Source: Mesocentrotus franciscanus
Lineage: Eukaryota; Echinodermata; Echinoidea; Camarodonta; Strongylocentrotidae
DNA length: 64,000 nt
Assembly: GCA_037976565.1 (NCBI GenBank)
Contig: CP137675.1
Coordinates: 18,153,811-18,217,810 of the forward strand
Reading direction: 5' to 3'
A program made the position numbers and the translations under genes. This document shows positions 42,151-54,304 of the stretch, one piece after another (the stretch's first letter is position 1; every line of letters starts with the position of its first letter). The notes below the pieces were generated by a model. The model saw nothing but the letters and a program-made list of their open reading frames with translations. It had not been told where the DNA came from and made no database searches.

Positions 42151-43983
42151 ACACAAAATGAAGTAGATGGGGCTCCACAAATTTACAATTGCCAATCTAC
42201 GAGTCTATCACGCAGGATCAACACGACACATACACTATTTCCGACGAAAATCCACCATATAAACCTATAGGAAACGTAGGGAAACGTTATATCATGTTAC
42301 ATGTTCACTTCCGACATCAGTGTACAAATTTACCAAAATCTCAGAGTTAGTATTAAACAGCTTCAGTAATAAACGCACATCGTCAGTTCCTGATCCCGTT
42401 CCGCATCAACGACGTCATCATTGCATTACTCATGATGTCGATGCTGCAACTATGGCGCGCGCGCTGGCATTGGGGATCACGCCCACCCCACCCCCAGTCC
42501 CGTTGTTGTTGTTGATGTTGTCTTTAATTTGGCAATGGCCAATGTATTGTTTTTCAGAGATGCACGTACAGGAAAAATAACTCACACTTGGTATAATCTA
42601 GGTCTATAAATGTCATATGTTTGAGTGCTTCATAGATCAGCACCCAAGCAGCTAGACTCCTAGACTCCTAGACTAGATAGAGCAGGATCGAGCCCTTCTC
42701 AGAAAATTTGAAGCGTCATGTAGGCCTACATGTAATTTACATGCATTATTTTTGTTTAAAAATACAGTACCGGAAAATATGATAGTTTCTTCACCTTTGT
42801 TTGTCTGATGCTTCATAAATAGAAACCTCAGTCATCGTTCCCTGGACAATCGGGTGAAAGTTTAGGCCCCCAACGGTTTGTTTAGCGGGCCAGAAATCAA
42901 ATTGCAGTGACGCTGCTCATTTCATTTCAGGGTGATGTGGTACATTTCTAAAATGTATGTTCATAATGTATACACAAATTTTCTTCATAAAAACAACCCC
43001 AGAAGCTTGCATAATTAGGCCTACTACCAGTGGCGTACCTGGCATACCTCGTCAGGGGGGCAAGCGATTTGGACGAGCAAGGGGTGTTGGGGTGTGGAAG
43101 GGGTGAAGGGGGACTAGGGGTTGTCCCAATAACACAGTAGGGATCTTGTCGATATTAATATTTGCGATCGGGCGACTTATCTTTGGTCTATTTTGATTAA
43201 AAAGAAAAAAATATCATTAAAAAAGTTAAATGTATTGAATTTTGACAAAATCAGTGGTTAGCTTATAACTGGTAATGACAATGTTTCTATTAACGTTCTT
43301 CTATCATTCCTCTTTGAAGAAGCTATTGACATATTATGTTCCAAATTCTGCATATTTGGAGATGTAAAAAAGTGTATTTGACATTGAATTGAATTGTATT
43401 GATTTGCATTTGTTTCATTTCCACATGCACAATTAAAAGTAATGAATATTCAGAATATGCATCTATTCACTCAATAAAAATAAATGTAGTAAAGTGAGAA
43501 AAAACTTTGTAACAGTAAAATGATATATCACTAGATATACTCAGCGGAGAAATCACGCACTGGGAGGTACATACAGAGGCGGATCCAGCCGGCGGCGAGG
43601 GGGGCCCGATTCGTAAGAAAATATTTAGCGGCGTTCCGCTCTTGCACGGACAGGGGGGATTTGCCCCCCTGAGAAGCTGAAGAAAATCGAATTTTCAAAC
43701 TCAATTCGTGCGATTTGGTGTATAGTTTCCTAGTATCTCAGGTATCACTTGACTGTCAAAACCAGTCAGTACAAGACTAGGACAGCAGTTGGAATGGGCA
43801 GACAGCAATCACTTGCGTCGGGCTTCAGCTTCAAACACCTTACATCAGGCCCAGGGAACGTTTTTCAAAGTGGGGGGCTAAAGTATTTACGATCAGGTAG
43901 AGCGTAGCGAGCGAAGCGAGCGGAGCGTAAATTGGCGTGGGGTCCAGGGCGGAGCCCCCGGAAATTCAGAGGTTTTAGCAGGC

Positions 43984-44960
43984 CAGGGGCGGCGGAGCGT
44001 CATTCATAGTGGGGAGCACCAACAATAAAGGCGCTTTCCGGGAAAAGGGGGCACCTATAAAGGGAAACCTCAAAGCGAAAATATACAACTTTTTAGACAT
44101 TGGTATTTACCCCTACATTGTGAGTACATTATCAGGGATGATTTCAATGTTTGTTTCTCTCTTTACATGGTCCAAGATACTGTTTAAGCATCATACATGT
44201 ACTTAGCAGTTGGTTGTGATGGTTAGAATATTTATTTGCGATCGAACTATCAGAGATTTGTGAGGTCGCAGTAACAAAAAATTACATCTTATAAAGAGGA
44301 AAACAATCCTGATGGGTTTTTAAGCACAATCTAATCATGAAAGACTGAAAAGATCTTTAATAAGAAACATAATTATATCAATTTTAAATACGAGCGAGCG
44401 TAGCGAGCCAGATTTGGGTGAAATTAATTTTTTTATCTTAATCGCTTTAAATTAGGAGCACTTTTTATGGGGAAAGGAAAAGGGGGCACATATCCAAAGG
44501 GAAAAGGACACTTACTAGAAAAGAAAAAGAGCACATGTCAAAGTAAAAAGGGGAATTACCAGAGGTGAAAATGGGGCACTCCTCACACTTAATATGGGGC
44601 ACTTATGATAACGGAAAAAGTGCAATTATCAGAAGGAAAATGGTACTAATTAGAAAGGATAAGTTCAAGTTCAAGTTCATTTTATTCAAAACCACACAAA
44701 ACATGATATAATCTTTTACAACAAAAAGACTGGTAATAGTACATTAATCAATTTGATTACATCATGGGGCACGTGTCAAAATAAAAGGGGCAACTATCAG
44801 AGATGAAAAGGGGCACTTATTACAGAGTTAAAGGGGGCACCTCTCAAATATGAATAAGGGCACTCATCGGAGATTTTTTTTAAAGGGGCACTTAATAGAA
44901 AAAAAAACAAATCTCACGCACAAATTATGCAAAAGCGGTGAGTAATTGCGTCCCGCAGGA
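43984..44960 (-). mobile_element. Minisatellite-bearing element, partial copy
   Basis: CAGGGGCGGCGGAGCG and the following ~250 bp match the reverse complement of the right end of 46788-48368. AGGGGCAC..ATCAGAGGTGAAAAGG-type units continue to about 44900. The far end is not recognisable. Confidence 0.65.
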
Positions 44961-44984
44961 CACAACAACAATTCCCAGGTTAGT

Positions 44985-45058
44985 ATATCTGTAAAGCGCT
45001 TAGAGACATCGTAGATGTATTAAGCGCCATACAAAAGCGGAATATTATTATTATTTCT
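44985..45058 (-). repeat. SINE-like fragment with AAGCGC motif
   Basis: TGTAAAGCGCTTAGAGACAT and ATTAAGCGCCATACAAAAGC, then (ATT)n. It resembles the AGCGC-containing SINE body near 34061 in the other orientation. Confidence 0.45.
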
Positions 45059-46533
45059 GGAAGCTGGAGATGAATCGTTTTCGCATCGTACACTGATTAT
45101 AATTTTAATGATTTACACATCTATCCAATCTGTCCATATAGTGTAACAGTAACGACTCATCTGTGACACTAAAACGATGTGCATGAGACTGATTTTGTTC
45201 GGTATAATTTGCATATAATTATGCGCAGATTGAAAAAGAAAATTTTTGACAATTCGTCTTTTATGCATCTGTACAACTGATTGGAGTGTTTTTACCCAGA
45301 TTCTGACGATAAATGTGTGTAATTTTCTGAACGAATTAGGCTTTTAAGGACTGATTTTATGAATCCGTAAACTGCCAAACTCGGAAGCTTTGCCGACATG
45401 CTTGACGATATGCCTCCGTGTTTTTTCTCGCATTTGCTATTTTTTCGCGCTTTAATGTGGTGTCGCATTTTGCAGGAAAGTTTTTTGCCGGGGCCTTGCC
45501 CTTGGTTGGTTTCTTTCTATTTTTCTTTAACATACTTTTTCAAAAAGGGGGCGGCTCCCCGAGCCCCGCCGTAGCGCGGACCTTGTACATTGTGTAACGG
45601 CATGATGATTTGACAGATGGACCTGAAGCTAACTGAGTCCTGACATACTTTTCAACGCTGTAACTTGTACGCCCTAGTGTAGAGCGATCATCGGCATTTT
45701 GTTTTAATCTTATAGGCCTAAAACACGAATTAGGGCTAGTTCTGACCTGAAAACGACCCAAATCTCGGAGCATGGCTAGCTGAACCGCGGGGCCTTGGCC
45801 TATATACGGATAAGTGAGTGCCCTGGGTCCACTTCTAACTCGTGTTTTTAGCCCTTCTTTCTTCCCTTTTCCCTTTCCTTTCCTTTCCTTTCCTTTCCTT
45901 TTTTTTGCTTGCTTGTCACTCGTCAGGGGCAGAGTGCCCCTGCCCCCGTAGGTACGCTACTGCCTACTACCCTAGGACCAACAAAAAAGTGCATGTGATG
46001 TAACGAGGCCATTCTTCTGGAATGGATTAAGCGATTAAAACTTTATATCTCTTAACAGCTTTAATACACAGAATTTTTTAATCAATTATTGTTAAATATG
46101 CTATTCTCTTCCTAGCACAGTAACTCTAATATTCTAATGAATATATTTTATTACAATGTGATATTATAATTATTTTTAGGACTATAGCCCGACAAGCAAC
46201 TTTTGCTTTTGTTTTTCCCCCTCCACATAATAGTTTTCTCATTATTTGACTTGTTTGGTTGTCTCTTTGTTTTTTCTGTGTTTTCCTTTGTAATTTATGA
46301 CATGTCCAAAATTGTTTTGTATTTTTAATGTTCTTTTTTATACTTAGGCCTATTTACTGGAATGTGGAAAATAAATGACACAGGCCTATCTATATACATT
46401 ATACAGTGCGTAAAAAAAATAGTATACCCAACTTTGGTAGCTTCTAATTAAAGAGTTATCATAACCTATGTGACCTTTAAAAAAGTTGTAAAGAAGAACT
46501 AATACTCTGCCTAATGATATCATTTTCATAATT

Positions 46534-46787
46534 GTGCTGCCAAGGATGACTGAACAGCAGGCTTTTCAAAAAGTATTGTCAAAATCCTCTTTTATATACC
46601 AACTTTTGGCTGAAGTAATGAATGTGGGTCAAAAGCCATTATGTTTGTGCTATCTCATAATTGTGCTGCCAAGGATGACTGAACAGCAGGCTTTTCAAAA
46701 AGTATTGTCAAAATCCTCTTGTACCAACCTTGGGCTGAAGTAATAAAATAATGTGGGTCAAGACTCAAAAGCCATTATGTTTGTGTA
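46534..46787. repeat. Tandem duplication of ~125 bp
   Basis: TGCTGCCAAGGATGACTGAA through AAAGCCATTATGTTTGTG occurs twice in a row (from about 46536 and from about 46664). Confidence 0.85.
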
Positions 46788-48368
46788 CAGAGGCGGCCCT
46801 CCGGGGGGGGGGGCACAGCCCTCCCACTTTTCAAGCACCTGAAAAGTGCCCCTTTTACATAGGAAAAGTGCCCTTTAATTTTATAAGAAGTGCCCCTTTT
46901 TACATAGGAATAGTGCCCCTTTCACTTTGACAAGTGCCCCTATTAATTTGTAAAAGTGCCCCTTCCCTTTTCAACTCTGATAAGTGCCCTTTTATTTGGA
47001 CACGTGCCCCTTTTCTTCGACAAGTTCCCATTTTCCTTTGCAATAAGACATAGTGTCCATTTTCCATTCTCATAAGTGCCCTTTTTAATCTCTAGTAAGT
47101 GCCTATTTCAGGTACGAGAAGTGCCTCTTTTCACTTTTGATAAGTACCCCCTTCACCTCTGATAATTGCCCTATTCAAATCTGAGAAGTGCCTCTTTTAC
47201 TTTGACAAGTGCCCCTTTTCCTTTGTAAGAAGTGCCCCTTCCCTTTTAATAACTACCCCATTTTAACTCGGATAAGCGCACCTTATATTTTCACATGTGC
47301 CCCTTTTCCTTTCTAATAAGTGCCCTTTTCCTAATGATAAGTGCCCCATTAAAAAGAGCCCTTTCCCTTCTCATAAGTGCCTCTTCTCTGATAAATGACC
47401 CTTTTCAGGTACGAGAAGTTACTCCTTTTCACTTCAGATAAGTGCCCCTTCACCTCCGATAAATTTTCTTTTCATTTTCTTTCAACTAATGCACATTTTC
47501 CTTTTTATAAGTGCCCCTTTTCATTCACATAAGTGCCCTTTTATATCTGGTCATTGCCCCTTTTCAGGTGCGATAAGTGCCTCTTTTCACCTCTGATAAT
47601 TTCCCTTTACCAATGATACGTGCCCCTTTTCGTTTCTAATAACGGACCTTTCCCTTTTCATAAATGCCCCTTTTCACCTCTTATAAATGCCCCTATCAAG
47701 GTCTGATGGGGCCCCTATTCCGTCGACAAATGCCCATTCCCTATTCTCATGACTGACTTTTTCATCCCTGGTGAGTGCCCTTTTTGAGGGTGTAAGAAGT
47801 GCCCCATTTTCACCTCTGATAATATTAATACTCTTTGTACTTTGACACATGCTCCTTTTCTTTTTGATAAGTGTCCCTTTTCCTCTCATCATTAAACGCG
47901 CCCCTAATTTCAAGCGACTAAGAGCAATTTCCCAGAACTCGCTCGCTACGCTCGCACGCATCTATAAATGATATACCCATGTTACTTATCAAAGGTCTTT
48001 TCATTCTTCTGTTATGAGAATGTGCTTATAACCCCATCAGGATTGGGTTTTTTCCTCTTTATAAGATGTAATTTTTCGCACTGCGACCTCACAAATCTTA
48101 ACATTTTTCCTCGCTCGCTCGCAAATAAATTGTCAGACCATCACGCCCAACTGCAAAGCATGATGCTTAAGCAATATCTTGTATGGTGTATAAAGTGAAA
48201 CAAATATTGAAATCATCCCTGATAATGTAATCACAATGTAGGGGTATATACCAATGTCTAAAAATGGTATATTTTCGCCTTGAGATTTCCCGTTGTAGGT
48301 GCCCTTTTTCCAGAAAGTGCCCTTTTTTCTTGGTGCCCCCCACTTTGGAAGTTGCTCGGCCGCCCCTG
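46788..48368 (+). mobile_element. hAT-like element carrying a ~22-bp degenerate minisatellite
   Basis: CAGAGGCGGCC at the left and GGCCGCCCCTG at the right, flanked by an 8-bp duplication TTTGTGTA (46780-46787 and 48369-48376). It is inserted in the mariner-like element. The body from 46840 to about 47900 is an array of AAGTGCCCCTTTTC-containing units. No transposase is present, so it is non-autonomous. Confidence 0.8.
46840..47900. repeat. Degenerate GTGCCCCTTTT minisatellite
   Basis: About 45 units of roughly 20-29 bp (often 22-23), each (A)AGTGCCCCTTTT followed by a variable TTTGATAA-like half. Units are not a multiple of three and frames shift constantly, so this is not a coding repeat. 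Confidence 0.9.
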
Positions 48369-48935
48369 TTTGTGTAATTATCTCATTCCAAAAACAACTG
48401 CTCATTTATTTACATTGAATATCAGGCAGTTGAAGGGAAAAAAAGGTGTTAATATCAACTCAAACTCAAGGAAATGCTTATCACAAGCACAATTTATGAT
48501 ATTCTCTTTGTTATGATTATTACAATCTTGACTTCATTCGCTTCCCTTGTTTAAAGTAACCTTCTCATTGAGTGATACAAAACAAATTGAAATGAAAGTC
48601 TGCTGTCAATATCTTTTATCATCATTATGTGCTCTTTCTTGCATTTAGGTTAGGAACCTTTGAGTTTTCAGACGCTATTCGAGATAAACACTTTATGCTC
48701 CTTATGTGTGTGAAATAGCGCAGTGGACAAGTGAGCAGAGAGAACTTAGATATCATGAGACTGTTAAAAATAATTAAAGGTTATCTTGTGGATTGAACAA
48801 GGTTCTGTGAAAGCCTTCATACATTGTATCATTTTGAACAATGAAGCACTGAAGCACGAGGCATAATTTAACTTTTAAAAGGACTTAAAACCAAAGAAGC
48901 ACATGCATATGGCCTGACTCACATTGGTTCCTTAA

Positions 48936-49673
48936 TTAGCCTCACCCCCCCAAAAAAAAAAAAATAAGTGTAGGACTGTATTCTGAAAAATGAGATGTAT
49001 TCCTGCCCTTTGATGTACAGTATTCCTTACGAAAATTTACAAGAGATATATAAATGAAGATTTTGTTGGCATGATGTGATGCCTTTTAGCATGACATGGG
49101 CGCAGCCATTTTCCTGAAAATGTAACGTACCAGTTAGTTGTGGATGTATCATGCACCAAGCTTTAGTTGGAAAGACCTTTGAAATCAATAACAAAACCTT
49201 TACTTTTCAATGAAGAAAAATCATAGCTGAGAAGATTTTATTTGGTAAAACATATAAAACAGGGGAACAATTATTGTAACCAATACATTTAAAAATACTT
49301 AAATATAGCAGTTGACAAATCTATTTCATTTATGAGAACCTTCACCCCAGAAGAGCGCCAACTTATTTATGCAATTTGTGTTCTGGCAATTGTAGTACAA
49401 AGGATAGCAGCAGATGAATGAAATGCTTCATCATCACATACACCTGGGAAGGAAGCGTCCATAAATTTAAATAAATTTACTTGATAAACGACTTCACATA
49501 GACGTCACGTTATCAAGAAAATGGCGATGCCCATGTCGTGCTGAGAAACTGTTCATTATGTTTGCTTTATGCCTCTTTCATACACCTTGGTGGGGGAATC
49601 TTGAAGATTGATGGGCAAGAATATAATAAATTTCTTAGAATAAGTGAGGTTATTTCTTGGGATTAGGTTTCCT
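48936..49673. mobile_element. TTAA-type MITE, family D, copy 2
   Basis: Matches 19650-20348 over most of its length (GAGATGTATTCCTGCCCTTT, GAGATATATAAATGAAGAT). It ends GATTAGGTTTCC at TTAA 49674-49677, which it shares with the next element. Confidence 0.75.
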
Positions 49674-49677
49674 TTAA

Positions 49678-50196
49678 AGCCCTTCTGTACTAGTTTGGCC
49701 AGGAGGGATTAGAGTGATTAGCGTGGTCACTGACGGGTGGTTATCTCATCAACTCAGCTCTCAATTAACATAAGAAAAAGAGGATCATGGGGGACCACAG
49801 TGGCGGATCCAGGGGCCGGGGCCCGGGCCCCTCCCTAGAAGAAAAACAGGTAAAACACCTTTTTTGAAAAAAAAAGTTGCCCCCTCCCTGGCGCCCAAGG
49901 GGTGGCGGTGGAAAAAATAACCCTTCCCGTAGGGAAAAAAATTTTCGGATGCCAAAAAAAAAAAAATTGTGCTCACTACCCTGGCGCCCAAGGGGGTGGC
50001 AGTGGCGGTGCTCACTACCCCCCACTGAGCGAAAAATCGACCGGCACGATTTTCAAATTTTTGCACGAAGTGGGCCCCTTTTTAGGCCCCCTCCCTTGCC
50101 GCCGGCTGGATCCGCCCCTGGGGGACCAACAGGCACCGCTTAGGCATTGTTTCCTATATAGAGGGAGCAAGTAGCTACAAGTAGTACAGCGTGGCT
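49678..50196 (-). mobile_element. TTAA-type MITE, family C, copy 2 (host of a hAT MITE)
   Basis: Reverse complement of 13284-13470, with TTAA at 49674-49677 and 50197-50200. It is split by the element at 49798-50120. Confidence 0.8.
49798..50120. mobile_element. hAT-like MITE, TIR CAGTGGCGGATCC
   Basis: CAGTGGCGGATCCAG at the left, CTGGATCCGCCCCTG at the right, flanked by the 8-bp duplication GGGGACCA (49790-49797, 50121-50128). The empty site is visible in the sister copy at 13351-13358 (TGGTCCCC). 323 bp; overlapping open frames on both strands are not genes. Confidence 0.88.
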
Positions 50197-50554
50197 TTAA
50201 GCCCAAACTTGGAACAAGGCGATTTTGACAACAGTTTTCAAAGACCTTGGTGCTCATTCACCCGTGGCAGAAACATTGTGAATAGGGTATCATTGGACAG
50301 AAAATAAGTTACTCTTCCTCATGAAACAATTTCAAAGTCATATTGGTTATGACTTCTGAATTAAGACCCAAAGTTGGGTACACTTTTTTTAATACGTACT
50401 GTAGATATATATGAATTAGAAATAGGCATTCCCTTCCCACCCCGCCTAATACATTTCATTACCTTATGAATAAGTTTTATCTTTATTTGTGAGATGTAAT
50501 TCATTAACATCGGTTTTTAAATGATATGTGTGGCATTAAAGGCCTAAGGCAGAG

Positions 50555-50632
50555 GCTGCTCTCCGGGGGGTCACATTGCCCTCACTTTTTCAGGTACCCC
50601 GAAAGTGTCCCTTTTCCTTTGTAAGAAATTGG
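50555..50632 (+). repeat. Fragment of the minisatellite element's left end
   Basis: CTCTCCGGGGGGTCACATTG with AAAGTGTCCCTTTTCCTTTG matches the start of 46788-48368. It breaks into an (AAT)n array. Confidence 0.6.
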
Positions 50633-50860
<228 letters not shown>

Positions 50861-50984
50861 TGCTAAAACCTAATCAGTTAAATACTTTTCTTCCTACTGA
50901 GAGCCCGGTTATAATTACTACCCATGCAGCAATGTCAAATACCCATTTAATTCACCTGTGTAGAGTGGGTATATAATAGGTAAA

Positions 50985-51072
50985 ACATCTTGTCCAAGGA
51001 TCATAGCACCTAGCAAGGATCGAACCCGTGATCCCTCCTATTAAAGTCAAGAGCCTTCACTACTATACTTCA
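50985..51072 (-). repeat. tRNA-like SINE head
   Basis: On the minus strand GATCACGGGTTCGATCC (a strong B box) lies in a tRNA-like context, with TTGACTTTAATAGGAGG upstream. Confidence 0.55.
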
Positions 51073-51176
51073 TTATTTATCCACTCATAGCATAAAATGA
51101 ACCAAACAACGCTACAAAATACATCGACTTAAAAACTAAAATTTTTAATCTTGAAACGGTCTAAAGTCAAGTTTAA

Positions 51177-51703
51177 AGGTATTGTATCACTTTTGCAGCC
51201 AACATCAAATTCTGTAGAACTTTGCAAGAATTATGAATATGTCATGTATGTCCTATCTGTGAAATTTAAACGTTAGCAGTGTCCTAATATTCAAATTATG
51301 CAAGGAAACCCGTTTACTTGCTAGACTTCACTGTCAGACACTATTGAGTGACTGACTGACTTTTTTTTCTTTGGTAATAATAACATACATAAAATGAGCT
51401 GTAAAGGGTACATGAGCATTTGTCTACATCAATAACCCACTTCTTGTAATGGCCAAAATTAAACTGATTGAATCTTTGCGCAGCACAAAACGTACGACCA
51501 TTCGGTACAAGGGTCTGAAAATCAGACTATTACTTACGACTGCAATCCCTAAGTCGATTCGACAACTAATAGTCGTTATTTTCCCACTTAAAGACATTTT
51601 CAAGCCATTTCGTTTTGAGGGAAGTTCTAAATTAGTATTGTCTTTCAAATGCCGTTGGAATTTAACCTTTTCATTTTTGGCCTGCAAATGGGACATAGTA
51701 CCT
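51177..51703 (-). mobile_element. TTAA-type MITE, family A, copy 3 (complete)
   Basis: TTAA flanks 51173-51176 and 51704-51707. 527 bp and uninterrupted, so it serves as the reference for copies 1, 2 and 4. The 126- and 150-residue frames across it are artefacts of this repeat. Confidence 0.8.
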
Positions 51704-51740
51704 TTAAGAAAAGAAGTCAGACCGGTGCCCCTTCCTTCCC

Positions 51741-51792
51741 CCCCTCTCTCTCTCTCTCTCTCTCTCCCTCCCTCCCTCTCTCTCTCTTTCTC
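51741..51792. repeat. (CT)n microsatellite
   Basis: CTCTCT run with a few CCCT units. Confidence 0.97.
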
Positions 51793-52613
51793 TCCGAAAT
51801 ATTCTTCATACCCGAAATTCATACGATGAACATTTATGTTTGTCGTTCCCACGGAACGCTGGATGTCTGATAGCACCGATTATCTTCATAAAACCATAAT
51901 CTGCTTAATAACGACTTTGAAGGCTAATCATGCAGGTCTATTGTGTTGCGGACAACAGAGTCTAACCGCATTCTCCGCTAAAAGTGTTCAAAAGGTGTGT
52001 CGCTGGCAATCCCGATCTGTTTTCAGCCTTGTTTTCGACCGATAAATATGAGTTTTATTTAATTAACTCATTCTCAGGATTATAGTATGCTTGAAATGCC
52101 GTGTACACGGGGTTTGAGACTGTGCAAAACCTAGAAATTTTCTTCCACTTAGGACGAACCTCGTTTTTCCCTATGTCGCCAGCTAAGCATCGTTTTTATT
52201 GATGTGTTCCCGACCAAAGACAGTCTAATATGTACTTAAATCAAAGGCCTTTGTTATTCTCCATTAGGTTGCATCATTTTCCAATTATAAAGTGTCACAT
52301 TAGACAATGTACTTATGCTTTCACATTCTCGCTTTGTCTCTTTGAAGGCATGTCGCCAATCTTGCGACCAGATACGTTTAACCATTTTTCCCCATCAATG
52401 AAAAATAGTGAAAACCGTGGTATGAAAAATGGAAAAAAATGTATGTACTTACGGAAGTCCTAAACACTAAAACGCCCCAAAATAATTGTGATAGCCTACT
52501 TTTCAACAAGGTTATATTATAACGCATTCTATTACCCCCCCCCCCCTTCGTTACGTTCAGACTGCAACAGATACGTTACCCATATTTCCCTATATACCCT
52601 TAGGGTAAATATA

Positions 52614-52655
<42 letters not shown>

Positions 52656-52656
52656 C
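52614..52656. repeat. (TA)n microsatellite
   Basis: About 40 bp of TA. Confidence 0.97.
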
Positions 52657-53794
52657 GATATATAAGAAGTCAGATCATTTTTTATTCATTAGTTCATTGA
52701 CAGATACATCGTCGAGTAAGATAGTATATGAATACAAACATTGAATGAGAACTACACTACCAAGCAGAAATTCCGACAGAAACGTTACGCTATAGATACG
52801 TTACCATATCCAATACGTTACCGTATTGTTTATAAGGGTTTTGTGTTTAAAATGAGCAAAAGTAAATTCTTTCTCTTCATTTTCATCATGAAGTGATCGG
52901 TAGTGAGTCTCTGGCATAATGTATTTATTCTCTACCTCCCAATATATAATATCCTGAATATACCATTGCCCATTTGTGGTCAGATCACTCAAATAACCCG
53001 CAACACATCGTTACCTCAAATATGTTACCAGCATTGGCTGGTCATCTACTTTGTTATTGATTGAAATTTAAACATCATAGAATTCGAAATTAACGGCTTG
53101 AAAGTGATTGGTTTATCCAAACTGGAAATGTATTATTTTTATTCTTTATATATTCAATTCATTTATAATTGCAATTGATAAGCACTCTTTTACAAAGACC
53201 TCAAATTAGATTTTATCTCAAATACGTTATCATGATTTATTTTGGATGAGACGTAAATTTAGCGTTGCATCAAAAACACAACATGACTTCATGATTGATG
53301 ATCGCGGACTAAGAAAATTTGTGAATTAAATTATAAACACGCAGTTATTCCCACAAAAATGGCATTTGAATACAATGGGCAGTAAAGACCTTCAGTCATT
53401 TTATCAATGACTCCAATCTTGTTTAGTAGGGCTATATCACTTTAAGTGGATATATATTAATTATATGATTCACCACTGTTTGACACGATACTGTCGCGGT
53501 AAAAAAAAAAGGTTCTCACAGTTCTATTTTTATAAAAAGTGGTTATCGCAGGAACTGTTGCAAAGTTACTACACACCCTCATACGTCATTTGAATATACA
53601 CGTTCACAATAAATTTCAAATATTCCTACAGAATTTCGAAACTTTGTACATAAAGAATTTGTGGTAACGTATCTTTTATGCTATCGAAAATTGTATGAAA
53701 ATGGTCTACTCTGACTACTCCCCCTCCCCCCCCCCCAAAAAAAAAGGGTTATGTTACAAATCATCCATTCATTGTTTCGTATTCTTAGGGTGTA

Positions 53795-54300
53795 TCTCAC
53801 TGAGCGGCGAATGCTTGCGAAGGTTGCAAATGGTTCGTTAAAGGTTGCAAGAAAGTTCGCAAACAGTTTTCATTGTCGCAAACAGTTTTTCTTGTCGCAA
53901 AGAAGTTTTGAACATGTTCAAAATTTCTTTGCGAATTTATTTTTCCGCAAACAGTTGCAAGCGTTTGCAAAACAGTCGTAAGCCTTTGCAAACAGTTGTA
54001 AGACGATGTCGCTGAAGTTCTTTTTGATTCGCCAATGCTAGCAACCACTTTACCATATGGTTCCTATATAAAATCGACCCATTGAGTACCAGGAGTTAGC
54101 AAAAGGTCCTAAACATTCACATAGTGGCAAAGGATTGGCAAATAGTTGCTAATCTTCGCAAAAACTGTCGCTAACATTTGCTTACAGTCGCTAATAGTCG
54201 CCAACTGCCTTTCGCAAACACTTTCGCAAAAATTCGCTCAAATGTTGCTCATTGTCGCTAAACATCGCTAAAAGTCGCTATTTTTCGCCAACATTCGTCA
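53795..54300. repeat. Degenerate (TCGCAAACAGT)-type repeat
   Basis: TCGCAAACAGTT, TTGCAAACAGT and TCGCTAA/TCGCAAA words recur about every 10-16 bp on both strands for ~500 bp. The frames on both strands are by-products. Confidence 0.75.
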
Positions 54301-54304
54301 GAAT

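Larger units (their letters stand above)
43028..45962. mobile_element. hAT-like element, TIR CAGTGGCGTACC, with nested repeats
   Basis: CAGTGGCGTACCT at the left and AGGTACGCTACTG at the right, flanked by an 8-bp duplication CCTACTAC (43020-43027 and 45963-45970). CAG ends with an 8-bp target duplication are hAT hallmarks. The interior holds a second hAT-type start (43574, CAGAGGCGGATCC), a GAGCGTAGCGAGC-rich patch and the minisatellite element from 43984. No transposase frame was found. Confidence 0.75.
46404..50401. mobile_element. Mariner-like element with nested insertions
   Basis: CAGTGCGTAAAAAAAATAGT with ACCCAACTTTGG at the left; the complement (CCAAAGTTGGGTACAC ... ACGTACTG) at the right; TA on both sides. 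The inverted match extends inward, with divergence, through TTATCATAACCTATGTGACC. The present length of about 4 kb comes mostly from insertions (46788-48368, 48936-49673, 49678-50196). No transposase remnant was seen. Confidence 0.65.

Noticed and set aside
42320..42580. 86-residue frame with a Pro/Leu-rich end
   Set aside because: CpG-rich upstream sequence; no domain and no support for an intron-exon structure.
47674..47961. 95-residue minus-strand frame that looks repeat-structured
   Set aside because: It lies in the GTGCCCC minisatellite, whose units are not multiples of three, so the open frame is local chance.
49765..50257. Several Pro/Gly/Arg-rich frames on both strands
   Set aside because: They fall in the GC-rich hAT-like MITE and its host repeat.
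51424..51876. 126- and 150-residue overlapping frames on both strands
   Set aside because: They cover the family A MITE plus a (CT)n tract; the same frames recur in the other copies (18307-18576, 54426-54695).
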